Origin: an uncultured Lachnospiraceae bacterium
Lineage (GTDB): Bacteria > Bacillota > Clostridia > Lachnospirales > Lachnospiraceae
Length of the DNA: 64,000 nt
Assembly (NCBI GenBank): GCA_910586705.1
Contig: CAJUJK010000013.1
Location: 1 to 64,000 of the forward strand
Direction: 5' to 3'
Of the stretch, positions 53,531 to 61,794 are shown piece by piece. A program made the position numbers and the translations under genes. Every line of letters starts with the position of its first letter. The first letter of the stretch is position 1. The notes beneath the pieces are model-generated. The model had not been told where the DNA came from. It saw only the letters and a list, made by a program, of their open reading frames with translations, and did no database searches.

Positions 53531-54700
53531 ATGAAAAGAAGAAAGAACCTATTTATAATAACATGCGTTTTTCTATTACTGACTTCATTTGTGGTACAGG
53601 CTTCCATGCCTGTACCTGATCTTTTGCCGTTCGGGCAGCTGAAACTGGATAGGGACGAAACGGAGGAAGCTTCGCAGGAGGAAGCTTCGCAGGAGGAAGA
53701 GCAGATCAGCGGCAACAGCGCAGCGGAGAGTGTTTCTGAAAATGATGCGGAGACGGCGCAGGATGTGCTGGACGGGGACGCCATCGGGTCCAGTGTGATC
53801 CTGATTTCCGATAAGACAGCGGAGGACTATGAACTTGCCTATGAGCGCGCCAAGAACGCAAACTGGGGGTATACGAATCTGGGGATCGCGGATGTGAGCG
53901 ATAACTTGAATATACGCGCCGTTGCCGCGGAGGACGGCAGGCTTGTCGGGAAACTGCCCAGAAACGCCGCCTGTGAGGTGATCGACACGGACGATACGTG
54001 GGCGCATATCAAGTCCGGCAGCGTGGAGGGCTATGTTAGTCTGGAGTATCTGCTGACGGGCGTTCCAGCCAAGTTCAAGGCGGAGGAGCTGGCGGTCACT
54101 GTGGCGAAGGTGGCTACCGACAGCCTGAAAGTGAGGGCGGAGGCAAATACGGAGTCGGAGGTGATCACTCTGGTCGCCATGGGTGAGGAACTGGAAGTAG
54201 CGGCTGTGGAGGGCGACTGGGTCAAGGTACTTCTGGATAACGACGAGGTTTATGTCTCCGCTGAGTACGTGGAAGTCAGCGCGGAGCTCTCCACGGCAGT
54301 CACCATGACGGAGCTGCTCTACGGACAGGGCGTTTCCGACGTCCGGGTGGATATCTGCCAGTACGCCAAGGAATTTATCGGGAACCCTTATGTGTGGGGC
54401 GGCACCAGCCTGACCAAGGGGGCGGACTGCTCCGGCTTTGTGATGAAGGTATTCCAGAAGTACGGCGTGAAACTTCCCCGGAATTCCAGATCGCAGGCAA
54501 ACTGCGGCACCACGATCAAGGTGGCGGAGGCGAAGCCGGGCGACCTGATCTTCTACGCGAAGGGCAAAACCATCAACCATGTGGCGATCTATATCGGAAA
54601 CGGGCAGGTGGTCCACGCCAGCAGTCCAAAGACGGGAATCAAGATTTCCAACGTATCCTACCGCACGCCGTTCAAGGCGGTGCGGGTACTGTACGACTGA
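53531..54700 (+). CDS. Secreted NlpC/P60 endopeptidase with two SH3 domains
   Basis: This 389-residue protein has a signal peptide (RKNLFIITCVFLLLTSFVVQAS), an acidic Ser/Glu linker that includes a tandem 15-base duplication (EEASQ twice), two bacterial SH3 domains (about residues 126-177 and 197-249) and a C-terminal NlpC/P60 domain (277-389). The catalytic residues are Cys300 in GADCSGF, His350 in NHVAIYIGNG and His362 in VVHASSP. It would cut peptide stems of peptidoglycan, a daughter-cell separation or remodelling task. ATG 53531 follows GGGGAAAAGG; the frame reads on upstream without coding features. It has its own strong promoter. Confidence 0.93.
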   Translation: MKRRKNLFIITCVFLLLTSFVVQASMPVPDLLPFGQLKLDRDETEEASQEEASQEEEQISGNSAAESVSENDAETAQDVLDGDAIGSSVILISDKTAEDYELAYERAKNANWGYTNLGIADVSDNLNIRAVAAEDGRLVGKLPRNAACEVIDTDDTWAHIKSGSVEGYVSLEYLLTGVPAKFKAEELAVTVAKVATDSLKVRAEANTESEVITLVAMGEELEVAAVEGDWVKVLLDNDEVYVSAEYVEVSAELSTAVTMTELLYGQGVSDVRVDICQYAKEFIGNPYVWGGTSLTKGADCSGFVMKVFQKYGVKLPRNSRSQANCGTTIKVAEAKPGDLIFYAKGKTINHVAIYIGNGQVVHASSPKTGIKISNVSYRTPFKAVRVLYD

Positions 54701-54710
54701 GGTAGCGTGG

Positions 54711-55100
54711 ATGGAGAGACGAATTTTAACTTACCGGAAATATATGGACGGGCTGCTTCTGCGGGAGGACGCCGACTGGGAGCAGATCAGGGAGGAACAT
54801 CTCGTGCAGGTGGGATTTTTTCAACATGAGAGACTGATCCATCTGATCGTCACTGTGGTTTTCGCCCTGTTTGCCGTACTGTCCATCGGCATGGCATTTC
54901 TCCTGATGGCGCTTGGCATGGAGGGCGCGGGAAACTGGTTGTTTGTGGTGGCGGCGTTTCTCGTGCTGTTAGTCCCTTATGTGCGCCACTACTATATATT
55001 GGAAAACGAAGTGCAGAAAATGTATGCACAGTACGATGAAATTATTGCAAGGATACATAATACGGGCTTTACAATGAAAGAACACTGTGGTAAAATATGA
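54711..55100 (+). CDS. Small membrane protein with two helices
   Basis: This 129-residue protein has a cytosolic N-terminal part (RILTYRKYMDGLLLRED), two adjacent membrane helices (about 41-63 and 68-87) and a helical tail. The start is 11 bases after the NlpC/P60 stop, with GAGGTAG before the ATG, so it is likely co-transcribed. No family is recognised; it may assist the wall hydrolase or have an unrelated membrane role. Confidence 0.7.
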   Translation: MERRILTYRKYMDGLLLREDADWEQIREEHLVQVGFFQHERLIHLIVTVVFALFAVLSIGMAFLLMALGMEGAGNWLFVVAAFLVLLVPYVRHYYILENEVQKMYAQYDEIIARIHNTGFTMKEHCGKI

Positions 55101-55198
55101 CGGTATGAATTTCAGCCGGCACGCAGAGGCGGGACACTCCGACCCCTTCTTGGTGTTAGGCGGTTATCAGGGCAGCCCCCTGAGGGAAAGGAGAACTT
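55101..55198 (+). promoter_or_regulatory. GC-rich structured leader of rpsO
   Basis: The leader contains CAGGGCAGCCCCCTGAGGGAAAGGAG-type pairing blocks (split here by description: CAGGG with CCCTG at 55168-55185) directly at the ribosome site. S15 controls its own translation through such leaders in other bacteria; here that is inference. Confidence 0.35.
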
Positions 55199-55465
55199 AT
55201 GATTTCAAAGGAAAAGAAGACAGCGATCATCAAAGAGTATGCCAGATCCGAGGGTGACACCGGTTCACCGGAGGTACAGGTAGCGGTTCTGACGGCGAGG
55301 ATTCAGGAGCTGACAGAGCATCTGAAGGAGAATCCGAAGGACCATCATTCCAGAAGAGGACTTCTGAAGATGGTAGGTCAGAGACGCGGACTGCTCGGCT
55401 ATCTGAAAGAGAAGGATATCGAGAGATATCGTGCACTGATCGAGAGACTTGGACTTCGTAAATAA
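55199..55465 (+). CDS. rpsO: 30S ribosomal protein S15
   Basis: This 88-residue protein binds 16S rRNA in the platform of the 30S subunit. It has the family's KEKKTAIIKEYARSEGDTGS, the QVAVLTARIQELTEHLK helix and DHHSRRGLLKMVGQRRGLLGYL. The length is exactly normal. GGAAAGGAGAA precedes the ATG. The pairing with pnp downstream is the usual bacterial order. Confidence 0.98.
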   Translation: MISKEKKTAIIKEYARSEGDTGSPEVQVAVLTARIQELTEHLKENPKDHHSRRGLLKMVGQRRGLLGYLKEKDIERYRALIERLGLRK

Positions 55466-55473
55466 TAAGGGAT

Positions 55474-55524
55474 GATGAGCGGAGATAGGGTTGGCAGGTC
55501 CGACCCTAAATCCGCTCTTCTCAT
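55474..55524 (+). terminator. Hairpin after rpsO
   Basis: GAGCGGA and AGGGTTGG pair with CCGACCCT and TCCGCTC in a long stem, followed by TTCTCAT. In rpsO-pnp operons the hairpin between the two genes is usually a leaky terminator or RNase III site. Confidence 0.65.
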
Positions 55525-55570
55525 ATATAATGATAACAGTTCATCCAGACCGTACGGCGCGTGATGAACC

Positions 55571-55612
55571 GATTGAGCAACGCTCAATCACGAGATTCGC
55601 TTCGCGAACTCG
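55571..55612 (+). repeat. Two-hairpin interspersed element, copy 2
   Basis: GATTGAG-CAACG-CTCAATC (55571-55589) is followed by CGAG-A-TTCGC-TTC-GCGAA-CTCG (55591-55612). The right half is the same as at 9901-9922 apart from one base, and the left half shares ACGCTCAAT. Confidence 0.65.
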
Positions 55613-55668
55613 GACACTAGTGAGAATGAACTGGGAGAAAAGAAGAGAGAAGAAGGAGAGAGAAGATT

Positions 55669-57759
55669 ATGTACAAGAGTTATACTTTAGAACTCGCCGG
55701 GCGTACCCTCCGGGTAGACATCGGCAGAGTCGGCAAACAGGCAAACGGCTGCGCTTTCATGCAGTATGGTGAGACCACCGTGTTATCCACGGCTACGGCC
55801 TCCGATAAACCCAGGGACGGCATTGATTTCTTCCCCTGCAGTGTGGAGTATGAGGAGAAGTTTTATTCCGTAGGCAAGATCCCCGGCGGCTTCAACAAGA
55901 GAGAGGGCAAGCCCTCCGAGAACGCGATTCTCACAAGCCGCGTGATCGACCGTCCCATGAGACCTTTATTCCCGAAGGACTACCGCAACGACGTGACCTT
56001 GAACAATCTGGTGATGAGCGTTGACCCCGCGTGCCGCCCGGAGCTGGTGGCGATGATCGGTACGGCGATCGCGACCTGCATCTCGGATATTCCCTTCGCG
56101 GGTCCCTGTGCGATGACGCAGATGGGTATGGTGGACGGCGAGCTGATCGTCAATCCTTCGCAGGAACAGTGGGACAAGGGTGATTTGAAGATGACCGTGG
56201 CTTCCACCGCGGAGAAGGTGATGATGATCGAGGCTGGCGCCAACGAGGTGCCGGAGGCAAAGGTGCTGGAGGCGATCTACAAAGCGCATGAGGTAAACCA
56301 GACGCTGATCACTTTCATCAACCAGATCGTTGCCGAGGTGGGCAAGCCGAAGCACAGCTACGAGAGCTGCGCGGTTCCCGAGCAGATGTTTGAGGACATG
56401 AAGAAGATCGTGACGCCCGAGGAGATGGAGACGGCTGTCTTCACCGACGAGAAGCAGGTGCGCGAGGAGAATATCAGAAATATCACGGCGAGACTGGAGG
56501 AGGCTTTCGCGGAGAACGAGGACTATCTGGCGGTGCTCGGCGAGGCGGTGTACCAGTACCAGAAAAAGACGGTGCGCAAGATGATCTTAAAGGATCACAA
56601 GCGTCCCGACGGCAGGGCGCTTAATCAGATCCGCCCGCTGGCTGCGGAGGTGGACATCATTCCGAGAGTGCACGGTTCCGCCATGTTTACGAGAGGACAG
56701 ACGCAGATCTGCAACGTATGTACGCTGGCTCCGCTTTCTGAGCTTCAGAAGGTGGACGGCTTAGACCCGAACATCACGGGCAAGAGATATATGCACCACT
56801 ACAATTTCCCGTCCTACTCCGTAGGCGAGACGAAGGTGAGCAGAGGTCCGGGCAGAAGAGAGATCGGTCACGGCGCGCTGGCTGAGAGGGCATTACTGCC
56901 GGTACTCCCCTCCGAGGAGGAGTTCCCTTACGCGATCCGTACCGTGTCGGAGACTTTTGAGTCCAACGGTTCTACTTCCATGGCTTCCACCTGTGCGTCC
57001 TGCATGTCCCTGATGGCGGCAGGCGTGCCCATCAAGAAGATGGTGGCGGGTATCTCCTGCGGTCTGGTGACGGGCGAGACGGACGACGATTTCGTACTGC
57101 TGACGGATATTCAGGGTCTGGAGGACTTCTTCGGCGATATGGACTTCAAGGTGACAGGTACCCACGACGGTATCACGGCGATCCAGATGGATATCAAGAT
57201 CCACGGTCTGACGAAGCCCATCGTGGAAGGCGCCATCGGCAGATGCCGCGAGGCGAGGGAGTTCATCATGGCGAACTGCATGAGCCCGGCGATTTCCGCA
57301 CCCCGCAAGGAGGTTGGTCCTTATGCACCCAAGATCATTTCCATCCAGATCGATCCCGACAAGATCGGCGATGTGGTTGGTCAGCGCGGCAAGACCATCA
57401 ATGAGATCATTGCGCGCACAGGCGTGAAGATCGACATCAACGATGAGGGACAGGTTTCCGTCTGCGGCACGGAGCATGAGATGATGGACAAGGCTGTGGA
57501 CATGATCAAGATGATTACCACGGACTTTGAGGAGGGACAGATCTTCCAAGGCACCGTAGTGAGCATCAAGGAGTTCGGCGCGTTCATCGAGTTCGCACCG
57601 GGCAAGGAAGGCATGGTGCACATCTCCAAGATTGCCAAGGAGAGAATCAACCGCGTGGAGGATGTGCTCACCCTCGGCGACAAGGTGACGGTGGTATGCC
57701 TCGGCAAGGATAAGATGGGAAGAATCAGCTTCTCCATGAAGGATGTAGCACAAGTCTAA
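55669..57759 (+). CDS. pnp: Polyribonucleotide nucleotidyltransferase (PNPase)
   Basis: This 696-residue 3'-5' phosphorolytic exoribonuclease degrades mRNA. Two RNase PH cores are visible (SVEYEEKFYSVGKIPGGF; FTRGQTQICNVCTL, NFPSYSVGETK), then a KH domain (KIGDVVGQRGKTINEI) and an S1 domain (GTVVSIKEFGAFIEFAPGKEGMVHISKI). The normal length is about 700. GAAGGAG lies 12-18 bases before the ATG. It follows rpsO with 203 bases of structured leader. Confidence 0.97.
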   Translation: MYKSYTLELAGRTLRVDIGRVGKQANGCAFMQYGETTVLSTATASDKPRDGIDFFPCSVEYEEKFYSVGKIPGGFNKREGKPSENAILTSRVIDRPMRPLFPKDYRNDVTLNNLVMSVDPACRPELVAMIGTAIATCISDIPFAGPCAMTQMGMVDGELIVNPSQEQWDKGDLKMTVASTAEKVMMIEAGANEVPEAKVLEAIYKAHEVNQTLITFINQIVAEVGKPKHSYESCAVPEQMFEDMKKIVTPEEMETAVFTDEKQVREENIRNITARLEEAFAENEDYLAVLGEAVYQYQKKTVRKMILKDHKRPDGRALNQIRPLAAEVDIIPRVHGSAMFTRGQTQICNVCTLAPLSELQKVDGLDPNITGKRYMHHYNFPSYSVGETKVSRGPGRREIGHGALAERALLPVLPSEEEFPYAIRTVSETFESNGSTSMASTCASCMSLMAAGVPIKKMVAGISCGLVTGETDDDFVLLTDIQGLEDFFGDMDFKVTGTHDGITAIQMDIKIHGLTKPIVEGAIGRCREAREFIMANCMSPAISAPRKEVGPYAPKIISIQIDPDKIGDVVGQRGKTINEIIARTGVKIDINDEGQVSVCGTEHEMMDKAVDMIKMITTDFEEGQIFQGTVVSIKEFGAFIEFAPGKEGMVHISKIAKERINRVEDVLTLGDKVTVVCLGKDKMGRISFSMKDVAQV

Positions 57760-57777
57760 AATGAAGGCAGGATGACA

Positions 57778-58539
57778 ATGAATAATTCGGGCGTAGTTTC
57801 ACGCACGAATGATAAGGTTGGCGGGAGGTATTACACGAAACGCCATCTGGAAGAACTGGTAAAGCTGCAGACCAGCGTGCTTGAAAAACAGGCGCTGGAA
57901 CTGCAGCGCATGAATGAACGTATTCTGGAAACCATGAGCAACGTGGTGGAGTTCCGCAATCTGGAGTCGGGCGACCATGTGAAGCGCGTGAAGGATTTCA
58001 CGAGAATCCTTGCGGGACACATGGCGGAAGACTGCCCGGAATACGAACTGGATAAGAAAGCCGTCGATGTGATTACAGCGGCGGCTGCTTTGCATGATGT
58101 GGGAAAAATCGCGATCCCGGACGCCATCCTGCTAAAGCCCGGAAAGCTCACGGCGCAGGAATTTGAGGTGATGAAGACGCACACCACAAAGGGATGTGAA
58201 ATCATTGCCATGCTGGGGGACATACAGGAGGGGGAGTACGGCAGGGTGAGTTACGAGATCTGCCGGTACCATCACGAGCGTTACGACGGCGGGGGATACC
58301 CCGAAGGGCTGAGAGGGGAGGAGATTCCCGTTTCCGCGCAGATTGTCTCTCTGGCGGACGTCTATGACGCGCTGGTCAGCGAGCGCTGCTATAAGAGCGC
58401 GTACACCACCGCTGAGGCGTACCATATGATCATGCGGGGAGACTGCGGCCAGTTTTCTCCCAAGCTCCTTTCCTGCCTGCGTGAAGCGAGGGGAGAGCTT
58501 GAGGAGAAAGCAGAGGGCAGGGGCGCGCTTACCACGTAA
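57778..58539 (+). CDS. HD-GYP domain phosphohydrolase
   Basis: This 253-residue protein has an N-terminal helical or coiled part (residues 20-55) and an HD-GYP domain: ALHDVGKIAIPD, KTHTTKGCEI, RYHHERYDGGGYPEGL. HD-GYP enzymes hydrolyse cyclic di-GMP. No receiver or other sensor domain is attached. ATG 57778 is seven bases after AAGGCAGG; ATG 57772 is also in frame. It starts 18 bases behind pnp and is likely in the same transcript. Its last 11 bases overlap the convergent pyrI stop region. Confidence 0.88.
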   Translation: MNNSGVVSRTNDKVGGRYYTKRHLEELVKLQTSVLEKQALELQRMNERILETMSNVVEFRNLESGDHVKRVKDFTRILAGHMAEDCPEYELDKKAVDVITAAAALHDVGKIAIPDAILLKPGKLTAQEFEVMKTHTTKGCEIIAMLGDIQEGEYGRVSYEICRYHHERYDGGGYPEGLRGEEIPVSAQIVSLADVYDALVSERCYKSAYTTAEAYHMIMRGDCGQFSPKLLSCLREARGELEEKAEGRGALTT

Positions 58540-58966
58540 AGGAATTGCCCGCCTTTTCTTCGCAGTATTTACAGCGGTAAATTTCTTTTTCTTCATCCGC
58601 CAGCACGAAGATGTGCGGCAGCTCCTGCTCGATGGATGTGATGCACCGCGGATTTTTACATCTCAGCACGTTGTGGATCTCGCGGGGGAGCACAAGTTCT
58701 TTTTTATCCTCGATTTTTCCGTCCTTGATCACGTTGACGGTGATGTTGTGGTCGATCACGGCAAGGATATCCAGATTCAGGGTGTTGATATCGCACTCCA
58801 CTTTCAGGATGTCCTTTTTTCCCATCTTATTGCTGCGGGCGTTCTTGATGATCGCTACTGTGCAGTCCAGCTTGTCCAGTTTCAGGTGATGATAGATTTC
58901 AAGGCTCTTGCCTGCCTCGATATGGTCGAGCACGAAACCTTCTTCAATTTTTCCAACATTTAACAT
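58529..58966 (-). CDS. pyrI: Aspartate carbamoyltransferase regulatory subunit
   Basis: This 145-residue subunit binds nucleotides and couples feedback control to PyrB. The nucleotide domain (about 1-95) is followed by a zinc domain with CKNPRC and CKYC, the four expected ligands at the normal spacing. AAGGAAGG lies before the ATG. It is 92 bases downstream of pyrB on the same strand, so the enzyme is probably the allosteric heteromeric form as in enterobacteria. The 3' end overlaps the HD-GYP gene by 11 bases. Confidence 0.96.
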   Translation of the reverse strand: MLNVGKIEEGFVLDHIEAGKSLEIYHHLKLDKLDCTVAIIKNARSNKMGKKDILKVECDINTLNLDILAVIDHNITVNVIKDGKIEDKKELVLPREIHNVLRCKNPRCITSIEQELPHIFVLADEEKEIYRCKYCEEKAGNSFTW

Positions 58967-59058
58967 AGGGCGATACCTTCCTTTTTGTGAGTGATAAACT
59001 TATGGCAACGGAGCGGCGCCCGCTGACACAATATAATAACACGTGCTATTTCACGTGC

Positions 59059-59973
59059 CTAGTCTTCGATGCCGAGAAGCGTCAATATCAGCGCCATCCG
59101 CACGTAGACGCCGTACTGCGCCTGTTTGAAGTAGACGGCGCGGGGGTCGTCGTCCACCTCCACGGAAATCTCGTTGACCCGGGGCAGGGGATGGAGAACC
59201 AGCATGTCCTCTTTCGCCGCGGACAGTTTCGCCTTGTCCAGAATATAGAAATCTTTCAGACGGACATAGTCCTCTTCGTTGAAGAAACGCTCTTTCTGCA
59301 CCCTGGTCATGTAGAGGAGATCCAGATTCGGCATACAGTCTTCCAGACGGATGACCTCCTCGTAGGGAATATTTTTTTCCGTCAGCATGTCCGTGATGTA
59401 GTCGGGCACTTTCAGTTCCGCGGGGGAGATAAAGATAAAGCGGATATCCGGGTAGCGGACCAAGGCGTTTATCAGGGAATGTACGGTTCTGCCGAATTTC
59501 AGGTCGCCGCACAGACCGATGGTAAAGCCGCCCAGCCTTCCTTTCAGGGAATGGATGGTGAGCAGGTCCGTCAGTGTCTGGGTAGGGTGCTGGTGTCCGC
59601 CGTCGCCCGCGTTGATCACGGGGATGCTGGAGCGCTCCGCCGCCACCATGGGCGCGCCCTCCTTGGGATGACGCATGGCGCAGATATCCGCGTAACAGGA
59701 GACAATGCGGATCGTGTCGGAAACGCTCTCGCCTTTTGCGGCGGAGGAGGAACCGGCGTCGGAAAAGCCCAGAACCTGTCCGCCCAGATTCAGCATGGCG
59801 GCTTCAAAGCTTAAGCGTGTGCGCGTGCTCGGCTCGTAAAAGCAGGTCGCCAGCTTTTTGCCGTCGCAGGCGTGGGCGTATCTTGCGGGATCTCTCTCGA
59901 TTCTGCCAGCCAGATCAAAGAGTCTGTCCAGCTCCTCCACGGAAAAATCAAGCGGGTTCATCAAATGTCTCAT
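59059..59973 (-). CDS. pyrB: Aspartate carbamoyltransferase catalytic subunit
   Basis: This 304-residue enzyme makes carbamoyl aspartate, the first committed step of pyrimidine synthesis. Carbamoyl phosphate binding is shown by EPSTRTRLSFE, the aspartate loop by INAGDGGHQHPTQTLTDL and the C-terminal site by HPLPRVNEIS. AAAGGAGTG precedes the ATG by ten bases. Only 31 bases separate the start from a perfect terminator-type hairpin. pyrI follows. UMP kinase (pyrH) earlier in the window acts in the same pathway. Confidence 0.97.
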   Translation of the reverse strand: MRHLMNPLDFSVEELDRLFDLAGRIERDPARYAHACDGKKLATCFYEPSTRTRLSFEAAMLNLGGQVLGFSDAGSSSAAKGESVSDTIRIVSCYADICAMRHPKEGAPMVAAERSSIPVINAGDGGHQHPTQTLTDLLTIHSLKGRLGGFTIGLCGDLKFGRTVHSLINALVRYPDIRFIFISPAELKVPDYITDMLTEKNIPYEEVIRLEDCMPNLDLLYMTRVQKERFFNEEDYVRLKDFYILDKAKLSAAKEDMLVLHPLPRVNEISVEVDDDPRAVYFKQAQYGVYVRMALILTLLGIED

Positions 59974-60005
59974 AACGATGTATCACTCCTTTGCTGTATA
60001 GTCCA

Positions 60006-60039
60006 AAAAAATAGAAGAGAAAATTCTCTTCTATTTTTT
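60006..60039 (-). terminator. Perfect hairpin between nitroreductase and pyrB
   Basis: AAAAAATAGAAGAGAA and TTCTCTTCTATTTTTT form a 16-base-pair stem with a two-base loop and seven T on the minus strand. It ends the nitroreductase transcript, or attenuates entry into pyrBI because no other promoter with good boxes fits in the 31 bases that follow. Confidence 0.85.
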
Positions 60040-60042
60040 CAT

Positions 60043-60585
60043 TTATGACAGATAAGATAACAATTCTTCCACGGGTTTCCGTCTGGGAGCCGCGGGCGTT
60101 TCATCGGGATAACCGATTGGAATAAGGGCAACCAGTTCCCTGTCTTCGGGAAGCTGTAACAGAGATTCCACCGCGCTCTGGTCAAAAAGACCGAGGATCA
60201 CGGAACCAAGCCCCTGTTCGTATGCCGCAAGGCAGAGGCTCTGGGATGCGATACCGGCATCATACATCTGCCAGCCGTCGCCGCGGGGAGTGCTAAAAGA
60301 ACCGTCGCGCTCAAAACCGCTGCGGTTTTTGATGATGGTGACAGCCATCAGTACGGGAGCTGCCGCAATGATGTCGCCGTTAGGGGGATACAAGGTGGTG
60401 CACTCTCTGGCTATCTTTTCCTTTAACGCCCCCTCTACGGCAATATAGCGGGTGATCTGTGTGTGCTTCCAGCTCGGGGAGTAGGAAGCGGTCTCGACGA
60501 TCCCTGCTAAAAGCTCGTGGGAAACGGCATCTGCCTTGAATTTGCGTATGCTTCTGCGCCCTACAATACATTCTTTAGCGGTCAT
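60043..60585 (-). CDS. Nitroreductase family protein
   Basis: This 180-residue FMN-dependent oxidoreductase has the nitroreductase pattern: RRSIRKFKADAVSHELL at the start, a middle AGIASQSLCLAAYEQGLGSVILG and the C-terminal ALIPIGYPDETPAAPRRKPVEELL. The substrate is unknown. AAGGAGGA lies directly upstream of the ATG. The gene has its own promoter with an extended -10 (TGCTATGAT) at 60641-60669. Confidence 0.92.
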   Translation of the reverse strand: MTAKECIVGRRSIRKFKADAVSHELLAGIVETASYSPSWKHTQITRYIAVEGALKEKIARECTTLYPPNGDIIAAAPVLMAVTIIKNRSGFERDGSFSTPRGDGWQMYDAGIASQSLCLAAYEQGLGSVILGLFDQSAVESLLQLPEDRELVALIPIGYPDETPAAPRRKPVEELLSYLS

Positions 60586-60640
60586 GCAGCGTCCTCCTTA
60601 TCATGTGGTGTGTTTCCTGTCTGTTTCCTATATTTTGTAT

Positions 60641-60669
60641 ATCATAGCACAAAGAAAAGGGGGACGCAA
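60641..60669 (-). promoter_or_regulatory. Promoter of the nitroreductase gene
   Basis: TTGCGT (60664-60669), 17 bases, TATGAT (60641-60646) with TG one base before the -10, on the minus strand. Confidence 0.55.
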
Positions 60670-60701
60670 GTGGGATAAAAGGACGAGATCCAAGGTGAAG
60701 A

Positions 60702-60730
60702 TTGTGAAATAAGGGGGAATGTGGTACACT
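60702..60730 (+). promoter_or_regulatory. Promoter of the PH-domain gene
   Basis: TTGTGA (60702-60707), 17 bases, TACACT (60725-60730). Confidence 0.6.
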
Positions 60731-60781
60731 AAACGTAAAGTGAAAAGAAGATATGTGATTCTAAAAAGAGGAGAAAAAAGC

Positions 60782-61201
60782 ATGGAAGAAAACAGAGAGG
60801 AAATGCGGGATATAGAGGAAAAGGAAGATGTGCGGGAGTACGTGGAGCGCAAGCGGTGGCTGTTTTTCGGTCTGCCCTTTACCTTTACGAAGTATACGGT
60901 GAACGAGCGGGTGATTACGATTAATTCGGGTTTGCTCAATACGACAGAAAACGACTGTTATTTATATAAGGTGCAGGACGTGGAGTTAAAGACCAGTCTG
61001 GCGGAGCGTATTTTCGGTCTGGGCACGGTGGCGTGCTACACGGGGGACAATACGCACCCGCAGCTGTACCTTACACATATCAAGCACGCGAAAGAGGTCA
61101 AGGATTACATTCTGCACGCTTCTGAGGTGGCGCGGAGAAAGAGACGCACGCTGAATACTTTGAATATCGATGCGGATGATATCGACATGGATGCCGATTG
61201 A
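60782..61201 (+). CDS. Bacterial PH-domain protein (YdbS/DUF304 type)
   Basis: This 139-residue protein has an acidic N-terminal 25 residues and a bacterial pleckstrin-like domain (KYTVNERVITINSGLLNTTE, then VQDVELKTSLAERIFGLGTV). Most YdbS proteins have membrane helices before the domain; here only a short hydrophobic stretch (WLFFGLPFTF) is present. GAGGAG precedes the ATG. Function unknown; likely single-gene transcript. Confidence 0.8.
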   Translation: MEENREEMRDIEEKEDVREYVERKRWLFFGLPFTFTKYTVNERVITINSGLLNTTENDCYLYKVQDVELKTSLAERIFGLGTVACYTGDNTHPQLYLTHIKHAKEVKDYILHASEVARRKRRTLNTLNIDADDIDMDAD

Positions 61202-61261
61202 ATGAGGGCGTCTGGCAGCCGTCTGGTGTGCTGGAAGACCTATGGGTTTCCGCCGGCAGTC

Positions 61262-61699
61262 CTATTTTGGAGCCGGGCGCAGGGAGGGATCGGTTTCCCT
61301 GAGAAGCCGCTCAAAGAGGAGCCCGGTGACAAACCAGACAGGGGCGAAGTCGAGACGGATCACCTTTGCCAGATTCCAGCGGGAGCGCTCGTAGTTCCAC
61401 GGACAGAGTTCCCGGCGGTTTAACCATATGCCGGTGAGAAACTCCCCGGTGAAGATCAGCCCGGTGTAAGTCAGTCCCCGAAACAGCAGGGAACGGTTTT
61501 TCAGCAGTCGGCAGACGGGTGCGAGGAAAGCCGCAAGACCATAGATGGGAAACATCCAGATGGAAGTTGCGCCGGGCAGCGTCATGTCCCGTCTGCGGAA
61601 AGCGTGAAAGGCTGTGAAGGTGATTTCCAGAAACCACCCCAGCAGCCCACAGTGAATGAAGTTGTGCAAAAATTTTCTCATAGGGACAGTGTTGCCCAT
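61262..61699 (-). CDS. Putative ABC transporter permease, CmpB-like membrane protein
   Basis: This 145-residue protein has four membrane helices and a start typical of the CmpB-like family (FIHCGLLGWFLEITFTAF), with IWMFPIYGLAAF and GEFLTGIWLN further on. These proteins are named as ABC permease components, but no ATPase gene is near and the role is unproven. ATG 61699 gives the longer product; ATG 61681 (MRKFLHNF) is a close alternative, and both have weak ribosome sites. Confidence 0.7.
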   Translation of the reverse strand: MGNTVPMRKFLHNFIHCGLLGWFLEITFTAFHAFRRRDMTLPGATSIWMFPIYGLAAFLAPVCRLLKNRSLLFRGLTYTGLIFTGEFLTGIWLNRRELCPWNYERSRWNLAKVIRLDFAPVWFVTGLLFERLLRETDPSLRPAPK

Positions 61700-61794
61700 T
61701 CCCGGTGTGTTTATACATTCCGTAGAAGACTGCGGGGACGGGCGGCGCCATGCTTTCTCTGTGGGGCAGAATCTGGGAGAGAAGGGGAGAAGCC

